64,000 bases of DNA from an uncultured Anderseniella sp. (GCA_947488295.1 CANKYU010000001.1:1104183-1168182); one strand, 5' to 3'; counted from the first letter of the stretch, positions 1 to 9,578 are shown. Made by a program: numbers and translations. Notes: generated by a model not told the origin, from the sequence alone.

Positions 1-1188
1 TCCGCTCGTCATCGGGCCGTCACCGACGAATTCACCATTCCAAAGCGAGACCAATCTGGCCTCAACAGCAAGCGGGTCGCCGCCGAATTCGGGATTGGTT
101 TTGCCGCCAAGGGAGATCAGAGCGGTCTCACCGATGGACATTGCCTGCAACTGTTCGACTGCTCCGGCATCAACCATCGGTCCGAAACAGGCATGGGTTA
201 CCTGCGCGTCCAGCAGGGCTTTCAGCAATGCAGTTGAATCACCGTAAGCACCGGCTCCCGGGTTGTCGGCATAGTCGGCAATGATGAGTGGTTTGCCCTG
301 GCCATCGAAAGCCGCGGCGTGAGCGGCGGCTTCTTCCACGGTCAAATAGCGGTTGAGTACATTGTCGCGGCTTTCCCACATGTCATCGGCAATGGTGCGG
401 GCAAATCGGGTGTGGGCCTCCAGATCGCCCTGACCGGTGACAAGTACAGTGGGGCCGACTTCGTTGATATCAGCGCTTGCGAAACCGGCATTGATGCTGA
501 CTGCGAACACGTCATCCTGGGCTTCGTAAGCGTGTGAGCTTTCGATACGCTCAATCATGGGGCCAATATCGGTGCGCCCGCCATTGACTTCTTCCAGCAT
601 CGGTACGCGTGCCAAAATCGTGCGAGGTGTGATCTCGCGCGCCATCGCACGGTGCAGGATATCGCCTGCCTGGCGTGCGACCTGGCGCATGTCCACATGG
701 GGATAGGTTTTGAACGACATGATGATGTCGGCCAGTTCCACCATCTGTTCCGTGACATTGGCATGAGGATCAAGCGTAATGGCAATGGGCACAGACGGGT
801 CGATGACCTTTCGAATGCGGCGCAGCAGCTCGCCTTCGCCATCCTCGCAAAAATCTGGAACCATGGCGCCATGCAGTGCAAGCAGGATGCCGTCAAAGTC
901 ACCATCTGAGGCCCGCCCGATGATCGGATCGCAGAACCAGTTAAATGCGGCACGTTTCACACGGCCGCTTGGCCCGGCGGCGACGCTCAGAACATGGGTG
1001 ATGTCCCAGTCATGCACGCGTCCGGCATCCAGAAACCCGGCAAGCTCGGTATTGGCGTTGCCGCGTTCCTTCAATGCCGCTTCGCCGCGCAGGAAGAAGC
1101 GGTTGAGAAAGGCGTCTTCATCGGTTTGCTGCGCGCTGAAGGTGTTGGTTTCGTGCGACACTTCCGCCGTGAGAACCTTGAAGACCAT
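1..1188 (-). CDS. M81 family metallopeptidase (MlrC-like), C-terminus cut by window edge
   Basis: Reverse-strand frame from an ATG at 1188 runs without a stop to base 1, giving 396 residues of a family that is usually close to 490-500 residues, so the C-terminus is missing. The N-terminus reads MVFKVLTAEVSHETNTFS, the family's typical opening with the HETNT motif. LLALHGAMVP and LDPHANVT follow, both M81/MlrC signatures. The family includes microcystinase C, which cleaves linear peptides, and is a predicted zinc hydrolase. It lies 26 bp after a Dpp-type ATPase gene on the same strand, so it is probably the last gene of a peptide-uptake operon. The physiological substrate is unknown. Confidence 0.88.
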   Translation of the reverse strand, partial: MVFKVLTAEVSHETNTFSAQQTDEDAFLNRFFLRGEAALKERGNANTELAGFLDAGRVHDWDITHVLSVAAGPSGRVKRAAFNWFCDPIIGRASDGDFDGILLALHGAMVPDFCEDGEGELLRRIRKVIDPSVPIAITLDPHANVTEQMVELADIIMSFKTYPHVDMRQVARQAGDILHRAMAREITPRTILARVPMLEEVNGGRTDIGPMIERIESSHAYEAQDDVFAVSINAGFASADINEVGPTVLVTGQGDLEAHTRFARTIADDMWESRDNVLNRYLTVEEAAAHAAAFDGQGKPLIIADYADNPGAGAYGDSTALLKALLDAQVTHACFGPMVDAGAVEQLQAMSIGETALISLGGKTNPEFGGDPLAVEARLVSLWNGEFVGDGPMTSG

Positions 1189-1214
1189 TTTTGTAATCGC
1201 CGTATGTTGGGAGG

Positions 1215-2171
1215 CTAAAGCGGATGGTGGCAGGCCACGGGATGGCCGCCATCGGAACTGAGAACCGGCAGCTCGGTTGAGCACTTGCCGGTAGCTGAAG
1301 GACACCGTGCAGCGAAGGCGCACCCGGGTGGCAGGTCAAACGGGCTCGGCACTTCACCGGCCAGCGGCTCGATTGTGCGGCGCAGGCGAGGATCGGGATC
1401 GAACGTACTGTCGAGCAGCGTACGGGTATAGGGATGACGCGCGGCTGCTTCGGTATCGGGCAACACCTCCACCACACGTCCGAGATACATGACCAGAACT
1501 TCGTCACAAAAATACTTCACCAGGGACAAATCGTGCGAGATGAAAATATAGGTCAGGTTCAACTCGTCGCGAAGCTTCTCCAGCAAGCTGATAATCTGCG
1601 CCTGGACCGATACGTCGAGAGATGCGGTCGGCTCATCCAGCACCAGCAACGCAGGATTGAGGGCCAGCGCGCGGGCTATCCCGACCCGTTGCTTCTGGCC
1701 ACCGGACAGCTGATGCGGATAAGAGTTGGCAAGCTGCAAACTCAACCCCACCATGTCGAGAAGTTCCGCAGTCTTGGTGTCCTTTTCCGTTGCGGTATAG
1801 CGATGCCCCTGGACATCGAACGGTTCCGTGACAGCGTCACGAGTCGAATAGCGCGGATCGATGGCCGAATAGGGATCCTGGAAAACCATCTGCATGCGCG
1901 CCCGCAATGCGCGCATTGGCTTTGGTTTCTGCGCCAGAAGATCCAGGTCTTCAAACTGAATGGTGCCGCTAGTTGGTTCAATCAAACGCAGGATGAGCCG
2001 GGCAAGGGTGGATTTGCCGCATCCGGATTCTCCAACCACGCCGACAACCCGCCCGACGCTGACGGAAAACGAAACATCATTGACAGCGTGCATGGATCGC
2101 AGTGGACGGAATGGCCCGCCGCCTGAGACAAATTCTTTGGAGAGGTGGCCGACTTCCAGGAGTGTGGTCAT
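1215..2171 (-). CDS. Peptide ABC transporter ATP-binding protein (DppF/OppF type)
   Basis: 318 residues starting MTTLLEVGHLSKEF. Walker A GESGCGKST, signature LSGGQKQR and Walker B LLVLDEPT are all readable. The C-terminal oligopeptide-transporter extension carries the Cys-rich GCAFAARCP segment typical of DppD/DppF/OppF. The start at 2171 overlaps the stop of the upstream ATPase gene by 4 bp (ATGA), which decides against the longer frame beginning at 2270. It should form the cytoplasmic ATPase pair with the next gene and energise import of peptides or similar solutes. Confidence 0.93.
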   Translation of the reverse strand: MTTLLEVGHLSKEFVSGGGPFRPLRSMHAVNDVSFSVSVGRVVGVVGESGCGKSTLARLILRLIEPTSGTIQFEDLDLLAQKPKPMRALRARMQMVFQDPYSAIDPRYSTRDAVTEPFDVQGHRYTATEKDTKTAELLDMVGLSLQLANSYPHQLSGGQKQRVGIARALALNPALLVLDEPTASLDVSVQAQIISLLEKLRDELNLTYIFISHDLSLVKYFCDEVLVMYLGRVVEVLPDTEAAARHPYTRTLLDSTFDPDPRLRRTIEPLAGEVPSPFDLPPGCAFAARCPSATGKCSTELPVLSSDGGHPVACHHPL

Positions 2172-3127
2172 TGCGCTGTTCCCAAGGCAAAGTGACAAGC
2201 GGCAGCGCGGTTTCCGGTTGTTTCGAAAACCGGCACGGTTTGCTTGCAGATATCTTCGGCCAGCCCACAACGTGGATGAAACCGGCAGCCGGAAGGATAC
2301 TGAGCGACACCCGGCACGGTGCCTTCAATGCCCTTCAGGCGCACTGTCTTCGACAGCCCATGCGGGATGCAGCCGATCAGGGCCTTGGTATAGGGATGGC
2401 GCGGGCTGTTGAAGATGTCCTGGACACGGCCACGCTCAATCGCCGTGCCGGCATACATGACCATGACCTTGTCGCAGGTCTGGGCCACCACGCTCATGTC
2501 ATGGGTAATCAGCACGAGGCTCAGATTGCGCTGTTTGACCAGATCGCCGAGCAATCTGATGATCTGGGCCTGGACGGTTACGTCCAGCGCCGTGGTCGGC
2601 TCATCGGCAATCAGCAGGTCCGGGTCGGCTGCCAGTGCCATTGCGATGACAATACGCTGCTTCATGCCGCCCGACATCTGGTGCGGATAAAGATGGTAGA
2701 TGGATGCCGGCTCGGGAATGCGCAGATCACCGAGCAATTCGATGGTCCGTGCCTTTGCCTGTGACTTGTCATGATCCAAGTGAAGCCGCGAGACGTCATC
2801 GACCTGCGGGCCGATTTTCTTGAGCGGGTCGAGCGAGGTCATCGGATTCTGGGTAATCAGGCCGATACGCCCGCCGCGCAGTCTGCGGTATTCGGTCTCG
2901 GAGATACTGGTCAGCTCGATCCCGTCGAACTCAATTGTGCCATGGTCAACCTGACCGCCGATCAGCGGCAACAGGCCCATGACACTCATGGCGGTCAGCG
3001 ACTTGCCGGAGCCGGACTCGCCCACAATGCCGATGATCTCGCCCCGCTCCAGTTCGAACGATACACCGGACAGGGGAGAGATGGTAGCAATGGAAACACC
3101 GAGGCCCTGGACACGAAGCATGCTCAT
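2168..3127 (-). CDS. Peptide ABC transporter ATP-binding protein (DppD/OppD type)
   Basis: 319 residues, MSMLRVQGLGVSIAT. Walker A GESGSGKSLT, signature MSGGMKQR, Walker B LLIADEPTTALD, and the C-terminal oligopeptide-binding extension with GCRFHPRCG. It overlaps both neighbours by 4 bp (ATGA), indicating translational coupling across the transporter operon. It is the first of two ATPases and would pair with the 1215-2171 product on the two permeases. The fine substrate class (dipeptide, oligopeptide, glutathione) cannot be read from the ATPase. Confidence 0.93.
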   Translation of the reverse strand: MSMLRVQGLGVSIATISPLSGVSFELERGEIIGIVGESGSGKSLTAMSVMGLLPLIGGQVDHGTIEFDGIELTSISETEYRRLRGGRIGLITQNPMTSLDPLKKIGPQVDDVSRLHLDHDKSQAKARTIELLGDLRIPEPASIYHLYPHQMSGGMKQRIVIAMALAADPDLLIADEPTTALDVTVQAQIIRLLGDLVKQRNLSLVLITHDMSVVAQTCDKVMVMYAGTAIERGRVQDIFNSPRHPYTKALIGCIPHGLSKTVRLKGIEGTVPGVAQYPSGCRFHPRCGLAEDICKQTVPVFETTGNRAAACHFALGTAQ

Positions 3128-3987
3128 GAGCGCACCCGGTCGCGAATATCAAGCGCGCGAACCAGTTCGTCGCCGAAAAGATTGACGGCGATCACGGTGA
3201 TGGCAACTGCGACGCCGGGATAGATGATCACCCAGGGAGCGATGAACAACTGCGCTGTACCGCTGCTCATCATGGCGCCCCAGCTTGGCGTTGGCGGTTG
3301 TGCTCCCAGGCCAAAGAAGCCCAGCGTCGCTTCGAGCACGATGCCGTCACCGACAGCCAGCATGCCGACTACAATCACCGGTGCCAGTGCATTGGGCAGC
3401 AGGTGGCGCAACACGACATGGGCCGGGGTTGCGCCTAGATTGATTGTGGCTTCCACGAAAGTTTCGTTTTTGAGGCGGACAATCTGTGCCCGGGTCAACC
3501 GTGTGAATTGTGCAAGATAGGCAATTGCGATCGCGAATGTCGTGCTGGTCAGGCCAGGGCCTATGATTGCCACGAAAATCAGGGCAATCAGGATATCTGG
3601 AAACGACCATGTAAGATCGACGACGGTCATGACGATACGCTCAAACATGCCACCGAAGTAACCGGCAGCAGCGCCGAGCAACATGCCGACACTGACGGAA
3701 ATCCCGATGGCCGTGGCGCTGACCGACAGGGAGGTCCGTGCGCCATATACAACGCGGGAAAACACGTCGCGGCCAAATTCGTCGGTTCCCATGATGTGCG
3801 GCCAGCCGGGTGCGGCATTGGCGTTGGCAAGGTTTTGCGCTGCCACATCAAAGGGCGTGATCCATGGTGCGAAGAAGGCGACCAGCAAGAGCAGGATCAG
3901 AAAGCCGCCGGCAATCATGCCCATGGCTGACGAGAAGGCCCGCAACGCTGTAAAGCCGGACAGCCAGTTCAAAATTGCAAGTGTCAT
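3124..3987 (-). CDS. Peptide ABC transporter permease (DppC type)
   Basis: 287 residues. The N-terminal OppC-type region precedes a first membrane helix (GGFLILLLLVAFFAPW), a periplasmic segment with HIMGTDEFGRDVFSRVVYGARTSL (key motif GTDEFGRD), and five further helices. The EAA loop is seen as EATINLGATPAHVVLRHLLPN (Glu, Ala and Gly positions conserved). It pairs with the DppB-type permease encoded just upstream. The start overlaps the preceding stop by 4 bp and its own stop overlaps the next start by 4 bp. Confidence 0.93.
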   Translation of the reverse strand: MTLAILNWLSGFTALRAFSSAMGMIAGGFLILLLLVAFFAPWITPFDVAAQNLANANAAPGWPHIMGTDEFGRDVFSRVVYGARTSLSVSATAIGISVSVGMLLGAAAGYFGGMFERIVMTVVDLTWSFPDILIALIFVAIIGPGLTSTTFAIAIAYLAQFTRLTRAQIVRLKNETFVEATINLGATPAHVVLRHLLPNALAPVIVVGMLAVGDGIVLEATLGFFGLGAQPPTPSWGAMMSSGTAQLFIAPWVIIYPGVAVAITVIAVNLFGDELVRALDIRDRVRS

Positions 3988-4913
3988 TTTGTGGCCTCGC
4001 GGATGCGTGGATCCATGGCGGCTTGCGCGATGTCCCCGATAAGAGTTCCAATCATGACGGCCAGGGCCAGCATCAACAGGCTGCCCTGAACAACCGGATA
4101 GTCCCGTTGCCCGAGTGCACGGATAAGCAGGCTGCCCAGACCCGGTCGGCCAAAGACAAACTCTACTGTGACCGCACCCCCCAAAATCCAGCCAATGCGC
4201 AAGGCAAGAATGGTCACCACCGGCAGAAGTGCATGGGGGATGAGATGCTTGAACAAGATCGCGGTCCGCGACAGGCCCTTGGCATGCAGAAGGGTTATAA
4301 AATCCTGCTTGCCGACATCGAGCAGGGCGACACGGGTAACACGGGCGACAAGTGCAATGCCGCCGAAACCGATGGTCAGGACCGGCAGAACAAGCGCCGT
4401 CCAGTCGCGCGCGCCTGATACGGGAAACCAGCCAAGGTTAACGGCGAACAACAAGATCATCAGCAGTGCAAGCCAGAAACCCGGTACCGTTGAGCCGAGC
4501 AGGATAAAGCCCTTGACCAGTTGCTCGCCCCAGGTGTTGCGTGATGCCCAGGCAATGACACCGAGGATGATTCCGACGATGGACGAGAACAGAAAAGCCA
4601 GTCCGCCCAGTTGCAGACTATAGGGAAGGTTTTGCGCAATAAGATCGGCAACCGGGCGGCGCAGCACAATGGCCTGGCCAAAATCACCGGTCATGATCTG
4701 GCCGATCCAGAGAAAATACTGAGTTATCAGTGGCCGGTCCAAACCATACTTGGCGGTTAGCGCAATGCGGTCTTCCGGCGATGACCCGACACGAATGAGA
4801 TTGTCGATCGGGTCACCGGGTAGCAGATGGACGATTAGGAAAATGACGACCGATATTGCCAGAGACACCGGAATGATCATCAATAGTCGCTGTATGGAGT
4901 ATTTCAAGATCAT
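3984..4913 (-). CDS. Peptide ABC transporter permease (DppB type)
   Basis: 309 residues beginning MILKYSIQRLLMIIPVSLAIS, the usual DppB N-terminal helix with HLLPGDP just after it. An EAA loop region (LLHAKGLSRTAILFKHLIPHALLP) and the terminal FGRPGLG segment are present. About six membrane helices are expected. It sits 46 bp downstream of the substrate-binding-protein gene in the same direction and overlaps the DppC-type gene by 4 bp, so it forms the translocation pore of this transporter. Confidence 0.93.
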   Translation of the reverse strand: MILKYSIQRLLMIIPVSLAISVVIFLIVHLLPGDPIDNLIRVGSSPEDRIALTAKYGLDRPLITQYFLWIGQIMTGDFGQAIVLRRPVADLIAQNLPYSLQLGGLAFLFSSIVGIILGVIAWASRNTWGEQLVKGFILLGSTVPGFWLALLMILLFAVNLGWFPVSGARDWTALVLPVLTIGFGGIALVARVTRVALLDVGKQDFITLLHAKGLSRTAILFKHLIPHALLPVVTILALRIGWILGGAVTVEFVFGRPGLGSLLIRALGQRDYPVVQGSLLMLALAVMIGTLIGDIAQAAMDPRIREATK

Positions 4914-4959
4914 GTCCGGCTCCCGTATTTATCCGATTGGTCGCAAGGTGCTTTTGTCC

Positions 4960-6549
4960 TTATTTCACGACGTCGATATCAACGAAGGTCTGTGAGCGGA
5001 AACGTGGTCCGCGCACTTTTTCCGGCACGGTGACCGTGTCTTTGTTGAAGGCGATGTTTTGTGCAGGCTGATAGAGGGGTGCAAACAAGTGCTGGGACAA
5101 GATGTACTCATGATAGGCCTTGAAGTTGGCAACCCGTTCAGCCGACGTGGTTGATTTGGTCATTGCCGTGTCCTTGAGCATTTCAGACTTCTCATCTGTC
5201 CACATGGACACGTTGGGATAGCCGACACGGGTGCCGGAAAAGAACCATTCAAGAATGTCCGCATTGTTCCAGTCGTAATTGCGCACGGCCAATTGATGCG
5301 CGTTTTTCTTGTACTCGTCGCGAATTGTGCTGGAGTCAAACACGGTGATTACCGCATCCATGCCAACATCCTTCAGCTGGGCCTGGACCACCTGTGTCAA
5401 CCGCTTCAGATCGGAATCATTCTTGGTGAACAACGTGACCTGCAGAGGTTTCCCATCTTTCATGCGCACGCCGCCATCACCCATCGCCCAACCGGCCTCG
5501 TCAAGCAGTGTATTTGCCTTGGCGGAATCGAAGCTGACAAGCAGCTCTTTTTTCACGTCGCCGGCCGGCAGAGTGTCAATCAGGAAGTGGTTGGCTTCGG
5601 AGCCGATGCCCTTGTAGACACTGTCCAGAATTGATTTCTGGTTGATTGCAAGTGCCGTGGCATGACGCACCTTGATATCGTCAAACGGGGCTGCGGTGGT
5701 GTTGATCGGCATGTAGCTGATGCCCGTGCCTGCCATGGTGATGACACCGACATTTTGTTCCGCTTTCAGAATCGAGAGAAAGTCGGTTGGCACGCCCAAC
5801 AGCAGGTCGATGCCGCCGGTTTTCAACTCCAGAAAAGCAGTTGACTGGTCGGGGATTTCCCGGAACGTGACTGATTCCAGATGCGCAGCGCCCTGATTGA
5901 CCGACAGGCCAGACGCCCATGCATAGTCGTCGTTTCGGGTAACGACTGTTTCCAGACCGATTTCAAAGCTGGTGAGTTTGAACGGACCCGTACCGACTGC
6001 AGTCGATACGCCGTAGTCCTTGCCGAGGCTGTCGTAGGATTTCTGGCCCGGAACGCCCATGAAAGTGCTGGCGAGATTGTAGAGCAGGTTCGGCTCCGGG
6101 CGTTCCATGACGAATTTTACGGTCAGCGGATCAATGACTTCAACGCTCTTGATGGCGGCGACCAGATACGCGTTCTCGGTATCCTTGAAATCGGGAATCC
6201 ACGAGGCGATGGTATCCGCGTTGAACACTTCACCATCGTGGAACTTGACGCCATCGCGCAATTTGAACGTCCAGGACATGCCGTCCGGGCTTTCGGTCCA
6301 TGAGGTTGCAAGATGGGGATGGAATGACTGGTCGGCATCCTGCTCGACCAGGCGGTCATAAATCAGCGATGTTGCAGTGTTGAGCTTGCTCGAGCGGATC
6401 GGGTCATAGGACGTTGCGCCCAGTTCGCCGGATGGAAGGGCCACCGTGGCCTTGCCGGCCATGGCAATGGAGGAAAACCCCATGGCGAGGATTCCCGCAG
6501 ACAATAGCGCTGATGAGGATAGAAGACGTAGTTTTTTAAGATGTCGCAT
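4960..6549 (-). CDS. Peptide ABC transporter substrate-binding protein (family 5)
   Basis: 529 residues with a Sec signal peptide (MRHLKKLRLLSSSALLSAGILAMG, predicted cleavage after AMA near residue 31). The mature part shows SBP family 5 features: YDRLVEQD, LATSWTESPDGMSWTFKLRDGVKFHDGEVFNADT (key element LRDGVKFHDG) and a C-terminal lobe of the DppA/OppA fold. It is the periplasmic receptor for the downstream permeases and ATPases. It is encoded 45 bp after the RpiR regulator on the same strand. Ligand identity is unknown; the M81 peptidase and D-amino-acid dehydrogenase nearby suggest short or modified peptides or D-amino-acid derivatives. Confidence 0.92.
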   Translation of the reverse strand: MRHLKKLRLLSSSALLSAGILAMGFSSIAMAGKATVALPSGELGATSYDPIRSSKLNTATSLIYDRLVEQDADQSFHPHLATSWTESPDGMSWTFKLRDGVKFHDGEVFNADTIASWIPDFKDTENAYLVAAIKSVEVIDPLTVKFVMERPEPNLLYNLASTFMGVPGQKSYDSLGKDYGVSTAVGTGPFKLTSFEIGLETVVTRNDDYAWASGLSVNQGAAHLESVTFREIPDQSTAFLELKTGGIDLLLGVPTDFLSILKAEQNVGVITMAGTGISYMPINTTAAPFDDIKVRHATALAINQKSILDSVYKGIGSEANHFLIDTLPAGDVKKELLVSFDSAKANTLLDEAGWAMGDGGVRMKDGKPLQVTLFTKNDSDLKRLTQVVQAQLKDVGMDAVITVFDSSTIRDEYKKNAHQLAVRNYDWNNADILEWFFSGTRVGYPNVSMWTDEKSEMLKDTAMTKSTTSAERVANFKAYHEYILSQHLFAPLYQPAQNIAFNKDTVTVPEKVRGPRFRSQTFVDIDVVK

Positions 6550-6594
6550 TACAGTACTCCCTTATATTTATGTTTTTTCGGATATGCTGAGCGT

Positions 6595-7533
6595 CTAAGA
6601 ATTGCCTCCTGAAGACGGGCCGGTCGGGTCACCGACATAGCCTGTGTACCGGCTGTAAAGCCTGGAGACTTCATTCATGCGTTGTTCGACTTTGGGGCCA
6701 AGTTCAATAAACACGCCGTTGACCAGCAGGTTTGCAAGGCTTGCCATTTGGGCAGTCGACTCCCAAAACAGGTTAAATTCCGTCGGCACGACAAACATCT
6801 CATCAACGAGATCGTGAGCCCAATCGCAGAAGCCATCGGTAACCAGCGTCGTCGAAATGCCGAGCCCCCTTGCATCCTGTGCCAACAGGCGGGCCATCCG
6901 TGAATATCGCCGCGCTTCAAAAATAACCAGGCAGGAGCCGGCGTTCTCCGGCGTCAGAACGTCGGAAAAATTGCCACCGGCCAGATCTACCAGGTGCACT
7001 CGCTCACGCACATACTGCAATTGATTGACAAAAATCTGGGCCATGCCGCGTTCTGTCTGGAACCCGGTCGCGAATACGGAAGGGGCTGCGGCAAGCCGTT
7101 TGACCACGCCCGCCCACTCAGGCGTATGCGCCAGTTCATAAACCTGCACCAGCGCGGCCATTTCCAACTCAAGGCCGCGGGCAAGCGGGTCTTCTCCGGC
7201 TTTCGCGCGTTGCTGAAATTCCTGCAGGCGGTCACTGATGAGCCACGGCTTGTCGCCAATATCCTGCTTGAGATGATCTTTTAGGTCCTTGAAGCTCTTG
7301 TAGGCGATTGACCGGCAGAACCGACCCACAGTGGGTTCACTCACGCTCACCTTGGCCGCGATACTGGCGGCTGTCTCGAAGGCAACTGTATTGATATGAG
7401 CGAGCATATAGCTGGCGATGGCACGGTCAGCTTTTGATCCGTCCGCAATGCACTTTGCCAATCGTTGACGGACGGAATTTTCCACCGGCAGCACTCCCAC
7501 GCTCGGATTACAGTTACGTAATAAAACTTGCAT
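6595..7533 (-). CDS. RpiR/MurR family transcriptional regulator
   Basis: 312 residues. An N-terminal helix-turn-helix domain (about residues 25-100; AASIAAKVSVSEPTVGRFCRSIAYKSFKDLK) is followed by a SIS sugar-isomerase-like domain (about 125-275; FATGFQTERGMAQIFVNQL). This layout is standard for RpiR regulators, which usually sense phosphosugars but in many alphaproteobacteria lie beside peptide or opine uptake operons. It is the first gene of the minus-strand transporter operon and divergent from the flavoprotein gene at 7644, so it likely controls both. The start at 7533 follows an AT-rich leader; a start nearer residue 18 is possible. Confidence 0.88.
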   Translation of the reverse strand: MQVLLRNCNPSVGVLPVENSVRQRLAKCIADGSKADRAIASYMLAHINTVAFETAASIAAKVSVSEPTVGRFCRSIAYKSFKDLKDHLKQDIGDKPWLISDRLQEFQQRAKAGEDPLARGLELEMAALVQVYELAHTPEWAGVVKRLAAAPSVFATGFQTERGMAQIFVNQLQYVRERVHLVDLAGGNFSDVLTPENAGSCLVIFEARRYSRMARLLAQDARGLGISTTLVTDGFCDWAHDLVDEMFVVPTEFNLFWESTAQMASLANLLVNGVFIELGPKVEQRMNEVSRLYSRYTGYVGDPTGPSSGGNS

Positions 7534-7599
7534 TATGTCAATTTATTTATTTTTTATTTCATAATCGGACGATATGTGATTGGTTGTATGGATGGTTTT

Positions 7600-7624
7600 G
7601 CATTGACACTGGTTTGATCAATGC
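7600..7624. promoter_or_regulatory. Inverted repeat, candidate operator between RpiR gene and flavoprotein gene
   Basis: Perfect 7-bp arms GCATTGA (7600-7606) and TCAATGC (7618-7624) separated by 11 bp, in the 110-bp divergent region and ending 20 bp before the GTG start at 7644. The position fits an operator for the adjacent RpiR regulator. The match of repeat and regulator is inference only. Confidence 0.4.
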
Positions 7625-7643
7625 CCACGGAAAGCACCGAACC

Positions 7644-8777
7644 GTGATTTATGATTATCTGATCATCGGTGCCGGCATATCGGGTGCTGCAGCGGCCTGT
7701 GAGTTGCGGGATCACGGAACCATTGCCCTTATCGAGGCGGAAAGTTCACCGGGCTATCACAGCACGGGAAGATCAGCCGCGCTTTACACACGCAATTTCG
7801 GTGGTGAGATTGTCCGGCTGATCAACCGTGCAAGCCATGGTTTTTTCCAGAACCCGCCGGCCGGATTTTGTAACACACCGTTGCTGAGCCCGCGCGGACT
7901 GATAACCGTTGCGGTTCCGGGAGACGAGGGAACGCTTGCCCCCATTGTCAACCAGTCAACTCCCGATACGGCGATTGACATGCTGACGGCGGCCCAGGCA
8001 TGCGACATGGCACCCTTGTTACGGCCCGAGTTTGTCGGGGCTGCCACGTTTGAGGCAGGCGTCGCCGATATCGAAGTTGCAACGCTGCACCAGGCCTATC
8101 TGCGAAGTGTCAAAAAGAGTGGCGGGCATCTTGTTTGTTCCATGCGTATTGATGGCATCAGCCGTAAAGGCGGTGCGTGGCACATCTCGGCCTGTGGCGG
8201 GACGATCATTGGCAAGATACTGGTCAATGCAGCAGGCGCCTGGGCCGATCAGGTTGCTGTCATGTCTGACGCTGCCCCGGTCGGGCTTGTTGCCAAACGC
8301 CGAACAGCCATCATCGTTGATCCACCCGAACGCATTGATCCGACGCATCTGCCAGCCATGGAGTTTGCCGATGCCAACAGTTACATCAAGCCCGAGGCCG
8401 GAAAACTGATGGCGTCGCCGGGTGATGAGACCCCCGTTGAACCTCAGGACGTGCAACCCGAAGACTGGGATATAGCTGTGCTTGCTGACTGGCTTCAAAG
8501 GCGCACATTTATAGAGGTGCGCCGCATAGAGCACAGCTGGGCCGGTTTGCGCACATTTGCTGCAGACGATGCGCCGGTTGTCGGGTTTGATCCTGGTGTT
8601 GAGGGTTTGTTCTGGCTGGCCGGTCAGGGCGGTTACGGCATCATGATGGCACCCGCGCTCGGCCGTACCGCGGCCAGCCTCATACTGCAGGGCGGTTTGC
8701 CTGATGACCTGGTTTCGCTAGGTGTGATCGAGGACGATCTTTCGCCAGGCCGCTTTACCGCGACCAGGTCCGCCTGA
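7644..8777 (+). CDS. FAD-dependent D-amino-acid dehydrogenase, DauA (D-arginine dehydrogenase)-like
   Basis: 377 residues from a GTG at 7644 with GGAAAG nine bases upstream; the longer open frame to 7434 overlaps the regulator and is rejected. The N-terminus has the dinucleotide-binding motif YLIIGAGISGAAAACEL. GYHSTGRSAALYTRNFGG, ADIEVATLHQAYLR, AWADQVA, HSWAGLRTFAADDAPVVGF and GQGGYGIMMAPALG match my recollection of Pseudomonas D-arginine dehydrogenase along most of its length. Such enzymes oxidise D-amino acids to 2-oxo acids and pass electrons to the respiratory chain. Being divergent from an RpiR-Dpp-M81 operon, it may process D-residues released from an imported peptide. Confidence 0.85.
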   Translation: MIYDYLIIGAGISGAAAACELRDHGTIALIEAESSPGYHSTGRSAALYTRNFGGEIVRLINRASHGFFQNPPAGFCNTPLLSPRGLITVAVPGDEGTLAPIVNQSTPDTAIDMLTAAQACDMAPLLRPEFVGAATFEAGVADIEVATLHQAYLRSVKKSGGHLVCSMRIDGISRKGGAWHISACGGTIIGKILVNAAGAWADQVAVMSDAAPVGLVAKRRTAIIVDPPERIDPTHLPAMEFADANSYIKPEAGKLMASPGDETPVEPQDVQPEDWDIAVLADWLQRRTFIEVRRIEHSWAGLRTFAADDAPVVGFDPGVEGLFWLAGQGGYGIMMAPALGRTAASLILQGGLPDDLVSLGVIEDDLSPGRFTATRSA

Positions 8778-8789
8778 TCTCATTTCGCT

Positions 8790-9512
8790 TCAGGCGGCCA
8801 GGTCCTTGACCAGATATCCGACACCGTAGGCAAGACCCGATGCCGCCAGTCCGATCGCCAGCGTCTCGATGCCGGATCGCCACCATGTCGCCAGCGACCA
8901 TCTGCTCTTGATGGTGCCGATCAGGAAGAATGCCACCAGAGTCATGACAAGCGCTATGACAAAGGCATCAGCAAGGCCAAGCAGAAACGGCGCCAGCGGA
9001 ATTGAGCCGAACAGGACGAATGACGCCATGGTGGCCAGGCCTGATTTCAGGGGCGAGCGCAGATTGGTGGACAGGCCGTATTCATCAACCAGCATGGTGT
9101 TGATCCAGGTCTCTTCACTGGATGTCACCGCCGTGACGGCGTCGTCCAGTGCGGCACCCGACAGGCCCTTGCCCTGCAGGATCTGCCTGACCTCCTCACG
9201 CTCACCTTCAGGTTCCAACCGGATGTGGCGCCTTTCGATATCGCGGTAGCGGGCAAGCTCATCGACTTCCGTTTTGGTGCCGGTGTAGTTGCTTGCCGCC
9301 ATCGAGAAACCGTCCGCCAGCAAATTGGCAAGTCCGAGAATCAGGATGATGTTGGCCGAAAGGCCGGCACCCAGCACACCAGCGACAATGGCGAACGTGG
9401 TGATGGCCCCGTCAATACCGCCATAGACCCAGTCGCGCAGGTAGTTGGGCCGGTTCTCCATTGCCAGTCTGGTTCTGATGCCTTCAATGCTGTGATCGTG
9501 TTCAGGCTGCAT
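8790..9512 (-). CDS. VIT1/CCC1 family transporter (Fe/Mn)
   Basis: 240 residues. The opening RPNYLRDWVYGGIDGAITTFAIVAGVLGAGL contains the VIT1 helix 1 motif DGAITTFA. A second helix reads NLLADGFSMAASNYTGTKTE (ADGxSMA motif), followed by a charged cytoplasmic metal-binding helical segment with repeated Glu (DIERRHIRLEPEGEREEVRQ) and three further helices. The family exports or stores Fe2+ and Mn2+. It is convergent with the flavoprotein gene and preceded by a consensus FNR-type box at 9579-9592, so oxygen-responsive control is likely. Confidence 0.88.
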   Translation of the reverse strand: MQPEHDHSIEGIRTRLAMENRPNYLRDWVYGGIDGAITTFAIVAGVLGAGLSANIILILGLANLLADGFSMAASNYTGTKTEVDELARYRDIERRHIRLEPEGEREEVRQILQGKGLSGAALDDAVTAVTSSEETWINTMLVDEYGLSTNLRSPLKSGLATMASFVLFGSIPLAPFLLGLADAFVIALVMTLVAFFLIGTIKSRWSLATWWRSGIETLAIGLAASGLAYGVGYLVKDLAA

Positions 9513-9578
9513 GACGTGGCTCCGTGAGTTGCGGGTTGCTTGTCAGCGGGACAGTGCGGTACCGGTTGGTGAGGCACC

